Position numbers and translations under genes: made by a program
The notes under the pieces: model-generated
Told to the model about the DNA's origin: nothing
What the model saw: the letters and a program-made list of their open reading frames with translations, nothing else
Databases searched by the model: none
Shown here: positions 1-6,432 of the stretch, piece by piece
Layout of the letters: each line of letters starts with the position of its first letter
Numbering within the stretch: position 1 is the first letter of the stretch
DNA from: Actinomycetota bacterium
GTDB lineage: Bacteria; Actinomycetota; Rubrobacteria; Rubrobacterales; Rubrobacteraceae
Assembly: GCA_020200675.1 (NCBI GenBank)
Contig: JAIVIG010000080.1
Span: 11,296 to 18,452, forward strand
Length of the DNA stretch: 7,157 nucleotides
Direction of reading: 5' to 3'

Positions 1-209
1 CCGCGATACAGCACCTGGAAGTGGTCCTCGATCCGGAACGGGTCCTTTCCCACCAGGTAGCCGGACATCTCCTCCACCGCGGCCCGCACGGTCTCCGCCC
101 GCCCCTCGACAATAGGCTCCCCCCAGCCCGCGATACCCTCGTCGGTCGAAACTTTCAGGAACAACCAGCGTGGCGGAACTTTGAACAGCTCCAGAGAGAT
201 GATCCTCAC
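1..209 (-). CDS. Galactonate dehydratase-like enolase-superfamily protein, N-terminal part (gene runs off the left edge)
   Basis: The minus strand reads open from a GTG at 209 to the window edge, giving 69 complete codons. The product begins VRIISLELFKVPPRW and continues through WLFLKVSTDEG, GWGEPIVEGRAETV and YLVGKDPFRIEDHFQVLYR. This is the typical N-terminal capping domain of the mandelate racemase/enolase superfamily and is closest in style to D-galactonate dehydratase (DgoD), which dehydrates D-galactonate to 2-keto-3-deoxygalactonate in the cytoplasm. The catalytic barrel with its metal ligands and the general base lies outside the window, so the exact sugar-acid substrate cannot be fixed. 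The GTG start is supported by a purine-rich AGGTAGGG on the minus strand just upstream (plus positions 214-221) and by the usual family N-terminus starting here. The gene is divergent from the IclR regulator, which may control it. The family call is firm; the DgoD assignment is an inference from the N-terminus alone. Confidence 0.85.
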   Translation of the reverse strand, partial: MRIISLELFKVPPRWLFLKVSTDEGIAGWGEPIVEGRAETVRAAVEEMSGYLVGKDPFRIEDHFQVLYR

Positions 210-260
210 GCTTCCCTACCTTTCCCGCCCTCGACGTGGTCCGCGACTGCTTCCGACCCC

Positions 261-293
261 CCTATATTGGCGCTCTTGCCTCATCTCCGGCAA
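261..293 (-). promoter_or_regulatory. Weak candidate promoter for the leftward dehydratase gene
   Basis: On the minus strand a TTGCCG (plus 288-293) is followed after 18 bases by CAATAT (plus 264-269), and TATAGG lies 3 bases further on (plus 261-266). These resemble -35 and -10 boxes about 55 bases upstream of the GTG at 209. The match is imperfect, and the AT-rich TATATT block at 263-268 is the only strong hint. Confidence 0.25.
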
Positions 294-333
294 CCTCTCG
301 GTTCAAAATCGTAGGTCTCTACTTCCGACCTTT

Positions 334-352
334 CGTTCGGTATTGTCGAACG
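334..352. promoter_or_regulatory. Perfect 6+6 palindrome, candidate operator for the IclR-family regulator
   Basis: CGTTCG (334-339) is mirrored by CGAACG (347-352) around a 7-base AT-rich centre, GTATTGT. The palindrome lies in the divergent intergenic region, ending 6 bases upstream of the -35 box of the regulator promoter. IclR-family proteins bind short palindromes as dimers of dimers, often with TTCG/CGAA-type arms, and usually sit next to their target genes. Assigning this site to the adjacent regulator is an inference from position and symmetry. Confidence 0.45.
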
Positions 353-358
353 CGACGG

Positions 359-387
359 TTGTCCGGGGTTTTACCAGAGCCTAGTAT
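359..387 (+). promoter_or_regulatory. Sigma70-like promoter for the regulator and catabolic operon
   Basis: TTGTCC (359-364) and TAGTAT (382-387) are separated by exactly 17 bases, the ideal spacing for a primary sigma factor promoter. Transcription would begin near 394, leaving a leader of about 37 bases before the ATG at 431. The adjacent palindrome at 334-352 is well placed for regulation of this promoter. The genes to 5483 follow without a clear terminator, so this may drive the whole operon. Confidence 0.5.
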
Positions 388-414
388 TCGGAGAAGCGGG
401 TTGGGGCGATTTAC

Positions 415-423
415 GAGGCGGGA
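415..423 (+). promoter_or_regulatory. Ribosome binding site fixing the regulator start at 431
   Basis: GAGGCGGGA ends 7 bases before the ATG at 431. The same frame is open further upstream to an ATG at 236, but that extension has no comparable binding site and runs through the promoter. The 431 start also gives the usual IclR-family N-terminus. Confidence 0.6.
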
Positions 424-430
424 CGATTCG

Positions 431-1219
431 ATGTCGCGGACCATGAAGAAGGCGATGCGGGTGCTGGATCTTTTCTCCCTGCAGCGACCCGAGTGGGGTG
501 TCAGCGAGGCGGCGAAGGCTCTGGGGTTCCCGAAATCGACGACCAGCGAGCTGATGTCCGACCTGGCGGACCAGAGGTTGCTGAGCCGGTCCACGAAGGG
601 GAAGTACCGGCTTGGGTGGCGTCTCTTCGAGCTTAGCCAGACACTACTGGACACCACCGAGTTCAGGATCGAAGCCCGTCGGGTGATGGAGAAACTGGTG
701 GAATGTTGGCGAGAGACCGTGCATCTCGCGGTGTTGGACGGGGGGCAGGCAGTGTACGTCGAGAAGCTGGAGCCGACCCCGACGGCGAAGATTCCTATTA
801 CGCGAGCCGGAGCCCGGCTGCCGGCGCAGTGCAGCGGCGTCGGCAAGATCCTGCTGGCCCACAGCGAGTGGGAGCACGTCGCAGAGCGACTCGAGGACCA
901 GGGGATGCCGGCGCTGACGCCCAACACCATCACCACCCTAGATGTTCTAGCCGAAGAGCTCGAACGGGTGCGAGAACGAGGGTACGCCTACGATCACGAG
1001 GAGATCATGATCGGTTTGTGTTGCGTGGCCGCCCCCGTTCACGGTCCCGGGGGAGAGGTGATCGCGGCAGTCAGCTTTTCGGTGCCGGCTTACCGGTTCG
1101 TCCCGAACGAGGACAATTACACCGCGGCCATCGTCGACGCGGCACGACACATATCCGAGGATGCCGGTGCCAAGCTGGGAGAGTATCCCGACTACAAGAT
1201 GGAGGTGCAGGGTACGTGA
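431..1219 (+). CDS. IclR-family transcriptional regulator
   Basis: The 262-residue product has the length and layout of the IclR family. A winged helix-turn-helix occupies roughly residues 8-65, with the recognition region around WGVSEAAKALGFPKSTTSEL and the wing KGKYRLGWRLFEL at 57-68. The C-terminal effector domain shows the family landmarks LPAQCSGVGKILLA (130-143), the ERVRERGYAYDHEE helix-strand region (178-191) and GLCCVAAPV (195-203). It is a cytoplasmic DNA-binding protein that responds to a small-molecule inducer, commonly an aromatic acid, an aromatic breakdown intermediate or a sugar acid. It lies at the head of a lower meta-cleavage operon, with its stop codon overlapping the next start, and is divergent from a galactonate dehydratase-like gene, so either set or both may be its targets. 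The effector and whether it activates or represses cannot be read from the sequence. The start at 431 was chosen from the ribosome binding site and family length. Confidence 0.93.
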   Translation: MSRTMKKAMRVLDLFSLQRPEWGVSEAAKALGFPKSTTSELMSDLADQRLLSRSTKGKYRLGWRLFELSQTLLDTTEFRIEARRVMEKLVECWRETVHLAVLDGGQAVYVEKLEPTPTAKIPITRAGARLPAQCSGVGKILLAHSEWEHVAERLEDQGMPALTPNTITTLDVLAEELERVRERGYAYDHEEIMIGLCCVAAPVHGPGGEVIAAVSFSVPAYRFVPNEDNYTAAIVDAARHISEDAGAKLGEYPDYKMEVQGT

Positions 1220-2154
1220 GCGAAGACGGCAAGGCCGAAGGCAAAATAAAAGTAGCCATCGTGGGTTCGGGTAACATCGGCACCGACCTGATGTACAAGC
1301 TCCTCGAAGAGCCCGGGCATATGGAGCTGGCTATGGTTGCCGGCATAGAGCCCAAGTCGGAGGGGTTGAAGCGGGCGCGGGGGGAGGGGATCGAGGCAAC
1401 GCACGAGGGAATACAGCCGGTACTCGACGACCCCGAGATAAAGATAGTCTTCGAGGCAACCAGCGCCAAAGCTCACGTGCAAAACGCGCCGAAGTACAGA
1501 GAAGCGGGCAAGATCGCTGTGGACCTCACCCCCGCGGCCCAGGGCCCCTACGTTGTGCCCGTAGCCAACCTTACAGAGCATTTGGACGAAGACAACGTCA
1601 ACCTGATGACCTGCGGGGCCCAGGCTACGACTCCCATGGCGTACGCGGTATCCAGGGTAACCCCGGTGCGCTACGCCGAGATGGTCAGCACCGTAGCGAG
1701 CCTCTCCGCGGGTCCGGGCACCCGGCAAAACATCGACGAGTTCACCTTCACCACCGCGAGGGGGTTGGAGGAGATCGGGGGGGCGCAGGAGGGCAAGGCA
1801 ATCATCATCCTCAACCCCGCCGACCCGCCGCTCATCATGCGCAACACCGTCTACGTGGTACCGGAGGAGGACGAGGTCGACGAGGAGGAGATCACCGACT
1901 CGGTTAACGAGGTCGTGGCCGAGGTGCAGAAGGCCGTGCCCGGCTACCAGCTAAAGAACGGCCCGACGTTCGACGAGCGGGACACGCCCTGGGGCGAGAA
2001 GAAGCCGGTGATAATGATGTTCCTGGAGGTCGAGGGGGCCGGACATTTCCTGCCCAAGTACTCTGGAAACCTGGACATCATGACGTCTGCGGCCAGGAAG
2101 GTGAGTGAGGGGTTCGCCCGGCACCTCCTGGGGGTAGAGGAGATAGTAGCATGA
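1216..2154 (+). CDS. mhpF: Acetaldehyde dehydrogenase (acylating), MhpF/DmpF type
   Basis: This 312-residue enzyme would oxidise acetaldehyde with CoA and NAD+ to acetyl-CoA, the last step of the lower meta-cleavage pathway, in a channelling complex with the aldolase encoded next. The Rossmann NAD motif VAIVGSGNIGTDLM spans residues 13-26. The catalytic cysteine is Cys133 in MTCGAQATTPM, matching the position of the Pseudomonas enzyme (about 132). Other family blocks are VFEATSAKAH (78-87), VDLTPAAQGPYVVP (102-115), GPGTRQNIDEFTFTT (166-180) and the C-terminal YSGNLDIMTSAA (282-293). The GTG start overlaps the TGA of the regulator gene by 4 bases (GTGA) and has GGAGGTG 8 bases upstream, so translation is probably coupled. 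Length is normal and no key residue is missing. An acidic stretch at 217-225 (EEDEVDEEE) is slightly unusual but falls in a surface-type region. Confidence 0.96.
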   Translation: MSEDGKAEGKIKVAIVGSGNIGTDLMYKLLEEPGHMELAMVAGIEPKSEGLKRARGEGIEATHEGIQPVLDDPEIKIVFEATSAKAHVQNAPKYREAGKIAVDLTPAAQGPYVVPVANLTEHLDEDNVNLMTCGAQATTPMAYAVSRVTPVRYAEMVSTVASLSAGPGTRQNIDEFTFTTARGLEEIGGAQEGKAIIILNPADPPLIMRNTVYVVPEEDEVDEEEITDSVNEVVAEVQKAVPGYQLKNGPTFDERDTPWGEKKPVIMMFLEVEGAGHFLPKYSGNLDIMTSAARKVSEGFARHLLGVEEIVA

Positions 2155-3182
2155 CGGAGGAGAAGCAGCGTTCGGTGCGCATCACCGACACCAGCCTGCG
2201 CGACGGCTCCCACGCGATGAGCCATCAGTTCACGGCGGAGCAGGTGCGGGATGTGGCGCGGGCTCTGGACGAAGCCGGGATTCAGGTTATCGAGTGCAAC
2301 CATGGGGACGGTCTCGCGGGCTCCTCGATTAATTACGGCTTCTCCAAAGTGTCGGAGATGGATCTGATCTCCGAGGCCGCGAACGTCTGCGAGCAGGCGA
2401 AGATAGCGGCGCTCCTCCTCCCCGGGGTCGGCACCGTTCCCCAGCTCGAGGAAGCGGTGGAGCGCGGGATCGGGGTTCTGCGCATCGCCACCCACTGTAC
2501 CGAGGCCGACATCTCCCAACAGCACTTCGAGATGGCCAAGGAGAGGGACCTCGAAACGGTAGGCTTCCTGATGATGGCCCACATGAGAGGACCGGACGCC
2601 CTGGTGGAGCAGGCGAAGCTGATGGAGTCCTACGGGGCGGACTGCGTCTACATCGTTGACTCGGCCGGCGCCATGCTGCCCAGGGACGCCGCGGAGAGAG
2701 TAGAGGCAATGAAGGACGGCCTCGATTGCCAGGTGGGGTTCCACGCCCACGACAACCTCGGCGTCGGCGTGGGGAACAGTCTGGCTGCCTTAGAGGCCGG
2801 CGTCGACCAGCTGGACGGGTCTCTGCGGGGTTTGGGCGCGGGGGCGGGCAACGCCAAGACCGAGCTGTTGGCCGCGGTGCTGGACAAGATGGGGGTGAAG
2901 ACCGGCCTCGACGCCTTCAAGCTCATGGACGCCGCCGAGTACACCATAGCGCCGATGATGCCCTTCGAACCGATGCCCGACCGCGATTCCATCTCGATCG
3001 GCTACGCGGGCGTCTACTCCACGTTCCTCCTGCACGCCAAGCGCGCGGCGGAGAGGTACGACGTGGACGTTCGTGAGATCATGGTCGAGCTGGGACGGAG
3101 AGAGGCTGTAGCCGGCCAGGAGGACTGGGTCATAGACGTGGCGATGGACGTGGCCAAAGAGAAGGAAGGCGCGGCTTCCTAG
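2151..3182 (+). CDS. mhpE: 4-hydroxy-2-oxovalerate aldolase, MhpE/DmpG type
   Basis: The 343-residue product splits 4-hydroxy-2-oxovalerate into pyruvate and acetaldehyde. The aldehyde is passed directly to the partner dehydrogenase. The N-terminal motif ITDTSLRDGSHAMSHQ (11-26) gives Arg17, Asp18 and the catalytic base His21 at the same numbers as the characterised enzymes. HAHDNLGVGVGNS (198-210) supplies metal ligands His198 and His200 for a divalent cation. LRGLGAGAGNAKTE (225-238) and GYAGVYSTFLLHA (284-296), with Tyr289, are also typical. The fold is a TIM barrel of the HMG-CoA lyase-like family followed by a small helical communication domain that contacts the dehydrogenase. The ATG overlaps the stop of the dehydrogenase gene (ATGA), with GAGGAG 8 bases upstream, consistent with coupled expression of two subunits of one complex. 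Everything expected of an active enzyme is present. Confidence 0.96.
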   Translation: MTEEKQRSVRITDTSLRDGSHAMSHQFTAEQVRDVARALDEAGIQVIECNHGDGLAGSSINYGFSKVSEMDLISEAANVCEQAKIAALLLPGVGTVPQLEEAVERGIGVLRIATHCTEADISQQHFEMAKERDLETVGFLMMAHMRGPDALVEQAKLMESYGADCVYIVDSAGAMLPRDAAERVEAMKDGLDCQVGFHAHDNLGVGVGNSLAALEAGVDQLDGSLRGLGAGAGNAKTELLAAVLDKMGVKTGLDAFKLMDAAEYTIAPMMPFEPMPDRDSISIGYAGVYSTFLLHAKRAAERYDVDVREIMVELGRREAVAGQEDWVIDVAMDVAKEKEGAAS

Positions 3183-3229
3183 CGGAGGCATGTCGCCGCT
3201 GTCGGGCCAGAGAGAAAAGGGAGAGACGC

Positions 3230-3885
3230 ATGACCGAAGCCGTGGATACAAACGTCAGGACCGGCTCTTACGAGACGCACCTCAACCGGGCGGGAGAGGG
3301 GAACGACGAGGCCGTACTCTTTCTGCAGGGCTCCGGGCCCGGCGCCACCGCCTGGTCTAACTGGCAGTTCGCCATCTGCTCCACCGTCACCCCGACCGCG
3401 TGGATCGGCTAGCCCTCATGGGGACCATGGGCACCGCGCACCAGATCAGACCGTGGCTGGACGAGCTCTGGGGCTTCTACGACGACCCCTCCGAGGAGCG
3501 CATGGCCGAGGTGATCGCCCGGTTCGTCTACGACCCGGACGCGGTGGGCGGCGACCTGGAGGGCATCGCCGAGGAGCGCTACCCGGCGGCGATGGACGAG
3601 AACGTGCAGCGTAGCTTCGCGTCCATGTTCCCCGAGCCGCGCCAGCAGCACGTAGACGACCTGGCGCTGCCCGACCTGGCATTTCAACGGATGGACCACC
3701 CGGTCTTGCTGGTACACGGTCGGGACGATGGGATCATCCCGCTGGAGACCAGCCTGTATCTGCTAGAGCGTCTACCAGATGTGCAGATGCACGTCTTCGG
3801 ACAGTGCCGGCACTGGATCATGATCGAGTACGCCGCCGCCTTCAACGAGCTGCTGGAAGACTTCTTGAAGGGTGACGCGGATTAG
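3230..3885 (+). pseudogene. Broken meta-cleavage-product hydrolase (DmpD/BphD-type alpha/beta hydrolase) with internal deletion and frameshift
   Basis: The ATG at 3230 has AAGGGAG 6 bases upstream. The first frame encodes about 48 good residues, including the oxyanion-hole region VLFLQGSGPGATAWSNWQFA, and then stops at 3412. From about 3373 homology resumes in a different frame: HLLHRHPDRVDRLALMG, then LWGFYDDPSEERM, VHGRDDGIIPL with the catalytic Asp, and FGQCRHW with the catalytic His, ending at 3885. In intact family members about 65 residues, including the nucleophile elbow GNSMGG, lie between these two parts. They are absent here and the frame is shifted. The usual Gly before the catalytic His is Arg in this copy. 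A start inside the second part (GTG 3400 or ATG 3418) would give at most 161 residues without a nucleophile. Family enzymes hydrolyse 2-hydroxymuconic semialdehyde or related ring-fission products to 2-hydroxypenta-2,4-dienoate. The gene sits between intact pathway genes, so the damage looks recent, or it could be an assembly error. Confidence 0.85.
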
Positions 3886-3924
3886 ACCTGTGCGCACGAC
3901 GCAACCACGAGCGGCGGAGGCCCA

Positions 3925-4656
3925 GTGAATCTGAGTGACGACGAAAACGCTCTGCTCGCGCATATCCGGGAGGCCCGCGAGAAGGGCGAGACGACGTCTC
4001 CCAGGGCCGAAGAACTTGGGGTAGATATCGAGGGCGCCTACAGGGTTCAGGCTGCTTTGGGAGAAGGTCGAGAAGTAGTTGGGTACAAGCTCGGCCTGAT
4101 CAAACCCGAAGGACAGGCCCAGATGGGCGTGGACTCTCCAATCTACGGTCGTGCCTACGAGGGTATGATCCTCGAGAGTCCGGTGCGATTGAGTTCGTTC
4201 CTCCAGCCCCAACTTGAACCCGAGCTAGCCGTGGTCCTCGGCGAGAGCCTACCGCCGGAAATTTCGCCGGGCGCCGCACATGCGGCGATAGGTGGCATCT
4301 ATCTGGCAATAGACTTCTTGAGCAACGTGTGGGAAGACGGCACACCCGTCGTCGCCGATGTGGTGGCGAACAACGTTGCCGGCGGCGGATTCCTGCTGGG
4401 AGAGCGGCTGCTGAGCGAACCCCCGGAGGGCAACCTGCGCCTGTACCACAACGGGCATCTGCTAACCGAAGGGCCGGTAGGGGACATAGGAAACGTAGGG
4501 GAGCGGTTGGTTTGGCTCTCGGAGACCGTCGGTGGTCTTGAGGCAGGGCAGGCGATCTTCTTGGGTACACCCGCCGCGCCCCAGGAGGCCACGCCGGGTA
4601 CGATCGAGCTGCACGGTCCTCGTGGCAGCGTGCTGGTCGCGAGCTTGCAAGATTAG
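3925..4656 (+). CDS. Divergent hydratase/decarboxylase-family protein (4-oxalocrotonate decarboxylase or 2-oxopent-4-enoate hydratase-like)
   Basis: The 243-residue product belongs to the MhpD/DmpH family with the fumarylacetoacetate hydrolase fold. VVGYKLGLIKPEGQAQMGV (51-69) followed by SPIYG resembles the AQMGV-PIYG segment of 4-oxalocrotonate decarboxylase (DmpH) more than the hydratase. The E-x-E metal pair is kept at Glu98 and Glu100 (QPQLEPELAVVLG). Other usual active-site positions have changed. The VEVVDSRIEDW block of the neighbouring paralogue is LAIDFLSNVW here, placing Leu127 where the third acidic ligand would be. The ADNAS motif is ANNVA (148-152), losing Asp and Ser. A decarboxylase would turn 2-oxohex-3-enedioate into 2-hydroxypentadienoate. 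The altered residues could mean another substrate or a non-catalytic partner, as DmpH and DmpE form a complex. The GTG start has CGGAGG 4 bases upstream. It lies 39 bases after the broken hydrolase and 17 before the hydratase. Family call is firm, exact reaction uncertain. Confidence 0.8.
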   Translation: MNLSDDENALLAHIREAREKGETTSPRAEELGVDIEGAYRVQAALGEGREVVGYKLGLIKPEGQAQMGVDSPIYGRAYEGMILESPVRLSSFLQPQLEPELAVVLGESLPPEISPGAAHAAIGGIYLAIDFLSNVWEDGTPVVADVVANNVAGGGFLLGERLLSEPPEGNLRLYHNGHLLTEGPVGDIGNVGERLVWLSETVGGLEAGQAIFLGTPAAPQEATPGTIELHGPRGSVLVASLQD

Positions 4657-4673
4657 GGAGGCAGAAACTACTC

Positions 4674-5483
4674 ATGTCCGAAGGATCGGCGGGTATGACG
4701 ATAGATACCGAAGCCCTGGCGCGCCAGCTGGACGAAGCCTGGGAGAACCGTGAGCCCATCGCGCCTCTCAGCGAGAGCGAGGGGCTCGAAGACGTGGAGC
4801 GGGCGTATGAGATCCAGACGAAGTGGAGCGAGTTGCGCACGGGCCGGGGGGAGCGGATCATCGGGCGCAAGATCGGGTTGACCAGCTTCGCCATGCAGGA
4901 GCAGATCGGCGTTAGCGAGCCGGACTACGGCAGCCTCTGGTCCTCCCGCTACTTCCCCACGCAGGGCGGCAGGGCGGAGATACCGGCCGAGCACTTTTTG
5001 CAACCCTTTCTGGAGGGCGAACTCGCCTTCCTCATAGGAAAGCCGCTCGCGGGACCCGGCGTGACCCTGCAGACGGCACTCGCGGCGACAGATGCTCTGG
5101 CCGTGGCGGTCGAGGTGGTGGACAGTCGCATCGAAGACTGGAACATCAAGCTGCCGGACACCATAGCCGACAACGCCTCGTACGGCGGGTTCACTACCGG
5201 TCCCTGGAGCCGTGATCTTCGGGAGGCCGACCTGCGCACCGTAGGGATGCTGATCAACAAGAGCGGCGACCGGGTGGCCGAAGGGATGGGAGCCGCTTCT
5301 TTGGGACACCCCGCGCAGGCCGTGGCCTGGCTCGCCAACAAGCTGGCCTCGTTCGGAACGGAGCTGAAACCGGGGGACATCGTGCTCTCGGGCTCTCTTG
5401 GCAGGGCGGTTCCGGCGAAGCAAGGCGATGTCTTCGTGCTCGAGGCCCACGGGCAGCCTCCGCTTACGGTGACTTTCGCTTGA
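4674..5483 (+). CDS. mhpD: 2-keto-4-pentenoate hydratase (MhpD/DmpE type)
   Basis: The 269-residue enzyme would add water to 2-hydroxypenta-2,4-dienoate to give 4-hydroxy-2-oxovalerate, the substrate of the aldolase encoded upstream. Family landmarks are all present: GERIIGRKIGLTS (59-71) with Lys66, GVSEPDYGSL (79-88), the metal pair Glu114 and Glu116 in FLEGELAFLIG, the third acidic ligand Glu147 in VEVVDSRIEDWNIK (146-159), DTIADNASYGGF (162-173), GAASLGHPAQAVAWLANKL (206-224) and the C-terminal DIVLSGSL (235-242). Length is normal for the family, about 260-270 residues. The ATG has GGGAGG 12 bases upstream, somewhat far; a second ATG at 4695 lacks a binding site. It is the last clear member of the meta-cleavage operon. 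The closely related decarboxylase DmpH is a possible alternative, but the combination of motifs favours the hydratase. Confidence 0.9.
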   Translation: MSEGSAGMTIDTEALARQLDEAWENREPIAPLSESEGLEDVERAYEIQTKWSELRTGRGERIIGRKIGLTSFAMQEQIGVSEPDYGSLWSSRYFPTQGGRAEIPAEHFLQPFLEGELAFLIGKPLAGPGVTLQTALAATDALAVAVEVVDSRIEDWNIKLPDTIADNASYGGFTTGPWSRDLREADLRTVGMLINKSGDRVAEGMGAASLGHPAQAVAWLANKLASFGTELKPGDIVLSGSLGRAVPAKQGDVFVLEAHGQPPLTVTFA

Positions 5484-5614
5484 GCGGTCTCGTACAGGGC
5501 AGCGTGGGTGTGAGCCCTGGCGCGGATCTCCTGGGTCCTACAACGGCTCCATAAGGAACACTTTGCCGCATTACGCGCGGGAGGTTGCCATACGCATTGG
5601 GGCGTTGCCAAGGC

Positions 5615-6340
5615 GTGGTTGACGGGACGATCGGAGACGACGAAAAAACACCGCTGGTGCTCGTGCCGGGTCTGTTGTGCGACGACCGGCTCTGGCGACA
5701 CCAGGCGGAGCATCTCGCGGACCTCGCCGATCCGATAATTGCGGACGTCACGAGGGGCGCCTCCATGCCGGAGATGGCGCGCGCGGTCCTGGACGCGGCG
5801 CCCGAACGGTTCGCCCTGGCCGGGCTGTCCATGGGTGGCTACGTGGCCCTGGAGATCATGCGGGTTGCCTCGGAGCGCGTCGCACGCCTCGCCCTCCTCG
5901 ACACCTCGGCCCGGGCCGATACTCCCGAGCAGACCGCCGCGCGGCGGGAGCTTATCGAGATCTCGCAAAGGGGACGCTTCGACGAGGTCCCACGCAAGTT
6001 GCTTCCGAATATAGTCCATCCCGACAGGCTCTACGACGAACGGCTAACCTCTATCGTGTTTGCAATGGCGGACGCCGTCGGCCCCGAGGCGTTCGTACGC
6101 CAGGAGGAGGCGATAATCGGGCGCTCCGATAGCCGCGGGGACTTGCCGAGCGTCACCTGTCCCACGCTCGTGCTCTGCGGGCGCGAGGATGCGCTGACGC
6201 CCATACACCTGCACGAGGAGATGGCTGCCCTGATCCCCGGCTCGTGGCTGCGCGTGATCGACGAATGCGGACACCTCTCGGCGCTCGAACGTCCGGAAGA
6301 GGTGACGGCGGCGCTGCGCGAGTGGCTCGGGGCTGCTTGA
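5615..6340 (+). CDS. Alpha/beta hydrolase with intact catalytic triad
   Basis: From the GTG at 5615 the product is 241 residues. It begins with the strand LVLVPGLLCDDRLW (15-28), a PGLLCD-type oxyanion region common in small alpha/beta hydrolases. The nucleophile elbow AGLSMGGYVALE gives Ser72, GREDALTP gives Asp192 and ECGHLSALERP gives His220, so the triad is complete. There is no signal peptide, so it is cytoplasmic. The substrate cannot be named; relatives are annotated as esterases, lactonases (3-oxoadipate enol-lactonase-like) or carboxylesterases. It lies 131 bases after the hydratase on the same strand, close enough to be part of the same transcript. It could substitute for the broken hydrolase upstream, though it is not of the GSGPGA/GNSMGG subtype. 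The start is uncertain: TTG at 5585 abuts GGGAGG with no spacing, TTG at 5597 has it 12 bases upstream, and GTG at 5615 has only a weak AAGG. Homology itself begins around 5645. Confidence 0.87.
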   Translation: MVDGTIGDDEKTPLVLVPGLLCDDRLWRHQAEHLADLADPIIADVTRGASMPEMARAVLDAAPERFALAGLSMGGYVALEIMRVASERVARLALLDTSARADTPEQTAARRELIEISQRGRFDEVPRKLLPNIVHPDRLYDERLTSIVFAMADAVGPEAFVRQEEAIIGRSDSRGDLPSVTCPTLVLCGREDALTPIHLHEEMAALIPGSWLRVIDECGHLSALERPEEVTAALREWLGAA

Positions 6341-6388
6341 AGCCGGAGAGACCCGCGTGGAGGCGTACGAACTGTTGACCTGAGCGTA

Positions 6389-6408
6389 CGAGCGCTTTTC
6401 CTCGCTCG
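6389..6408. terminator. Small hairpin between convergent genes, weak terminator candidate
   Basis: CGAGCG (6389-6394) and CGCTCG (6403-6408) can pair as a 6-base stem around an 8-base loop. It lies 48 bases after the hydrolase stop and before the end of the leftward pseudogene, where a shared terminator would be expected. There is no T-tract after the stem on the plus strand, so the evidence is position and pairing only. Confidence 0.25.
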
Positions 6409-6432
6409 AAATACCGTATCCCCAAGAACGGG

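Noticed and set aside
236..430. Upstream extension of the regulator frame
   Set aside because: It crosses the predicted promoter and palindrome, and has no family similarity. The ATG at 431 has a good binding site.
703..1215. Upstream extension of the acetaldehyde dehydrogenase frame through the regulator gene
   Set aside because: The added residues are Arg/Gly-rich shadow translation of the regulator. The GTG at 1216 with GGAGGTG 8 bases upstream gives the exact family length.
1944..2750. Minus-strand open frame of 268 codons opposite the dehydrogenase and aldolase genes
   Set aside because: No family motif is visible, and both opposite-strand genes carry complete catalytic motifs.
5495..5519. 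CAGGGC/GCCCTG hairpin after the hydratase stop
   Set aside because: A 6-base stem with a 13-base loop and no T-tract is too weak to call a terminator. It may only be chance pairing in GC-rich DNA.
4949..6019. Long minus-strand open frame of 356 codons opposite the hydratase and hydrolase genes
   Set aside because: It is Arg/Ser/Pro-rich with no recognisable domain, lies antisense to two well-supported genes and spans their intergenic gap, as expected of shadow frames in high-GC DNA.
6354..6382. Tiny frame reading (V/M)EAYELLT then stop, resembling a nitroreductase N-terminus
   Set aside because: Only eight residues before a stop. The text after the stop does not continue the nitroreductase pattern, so the similarity is probably accidental.
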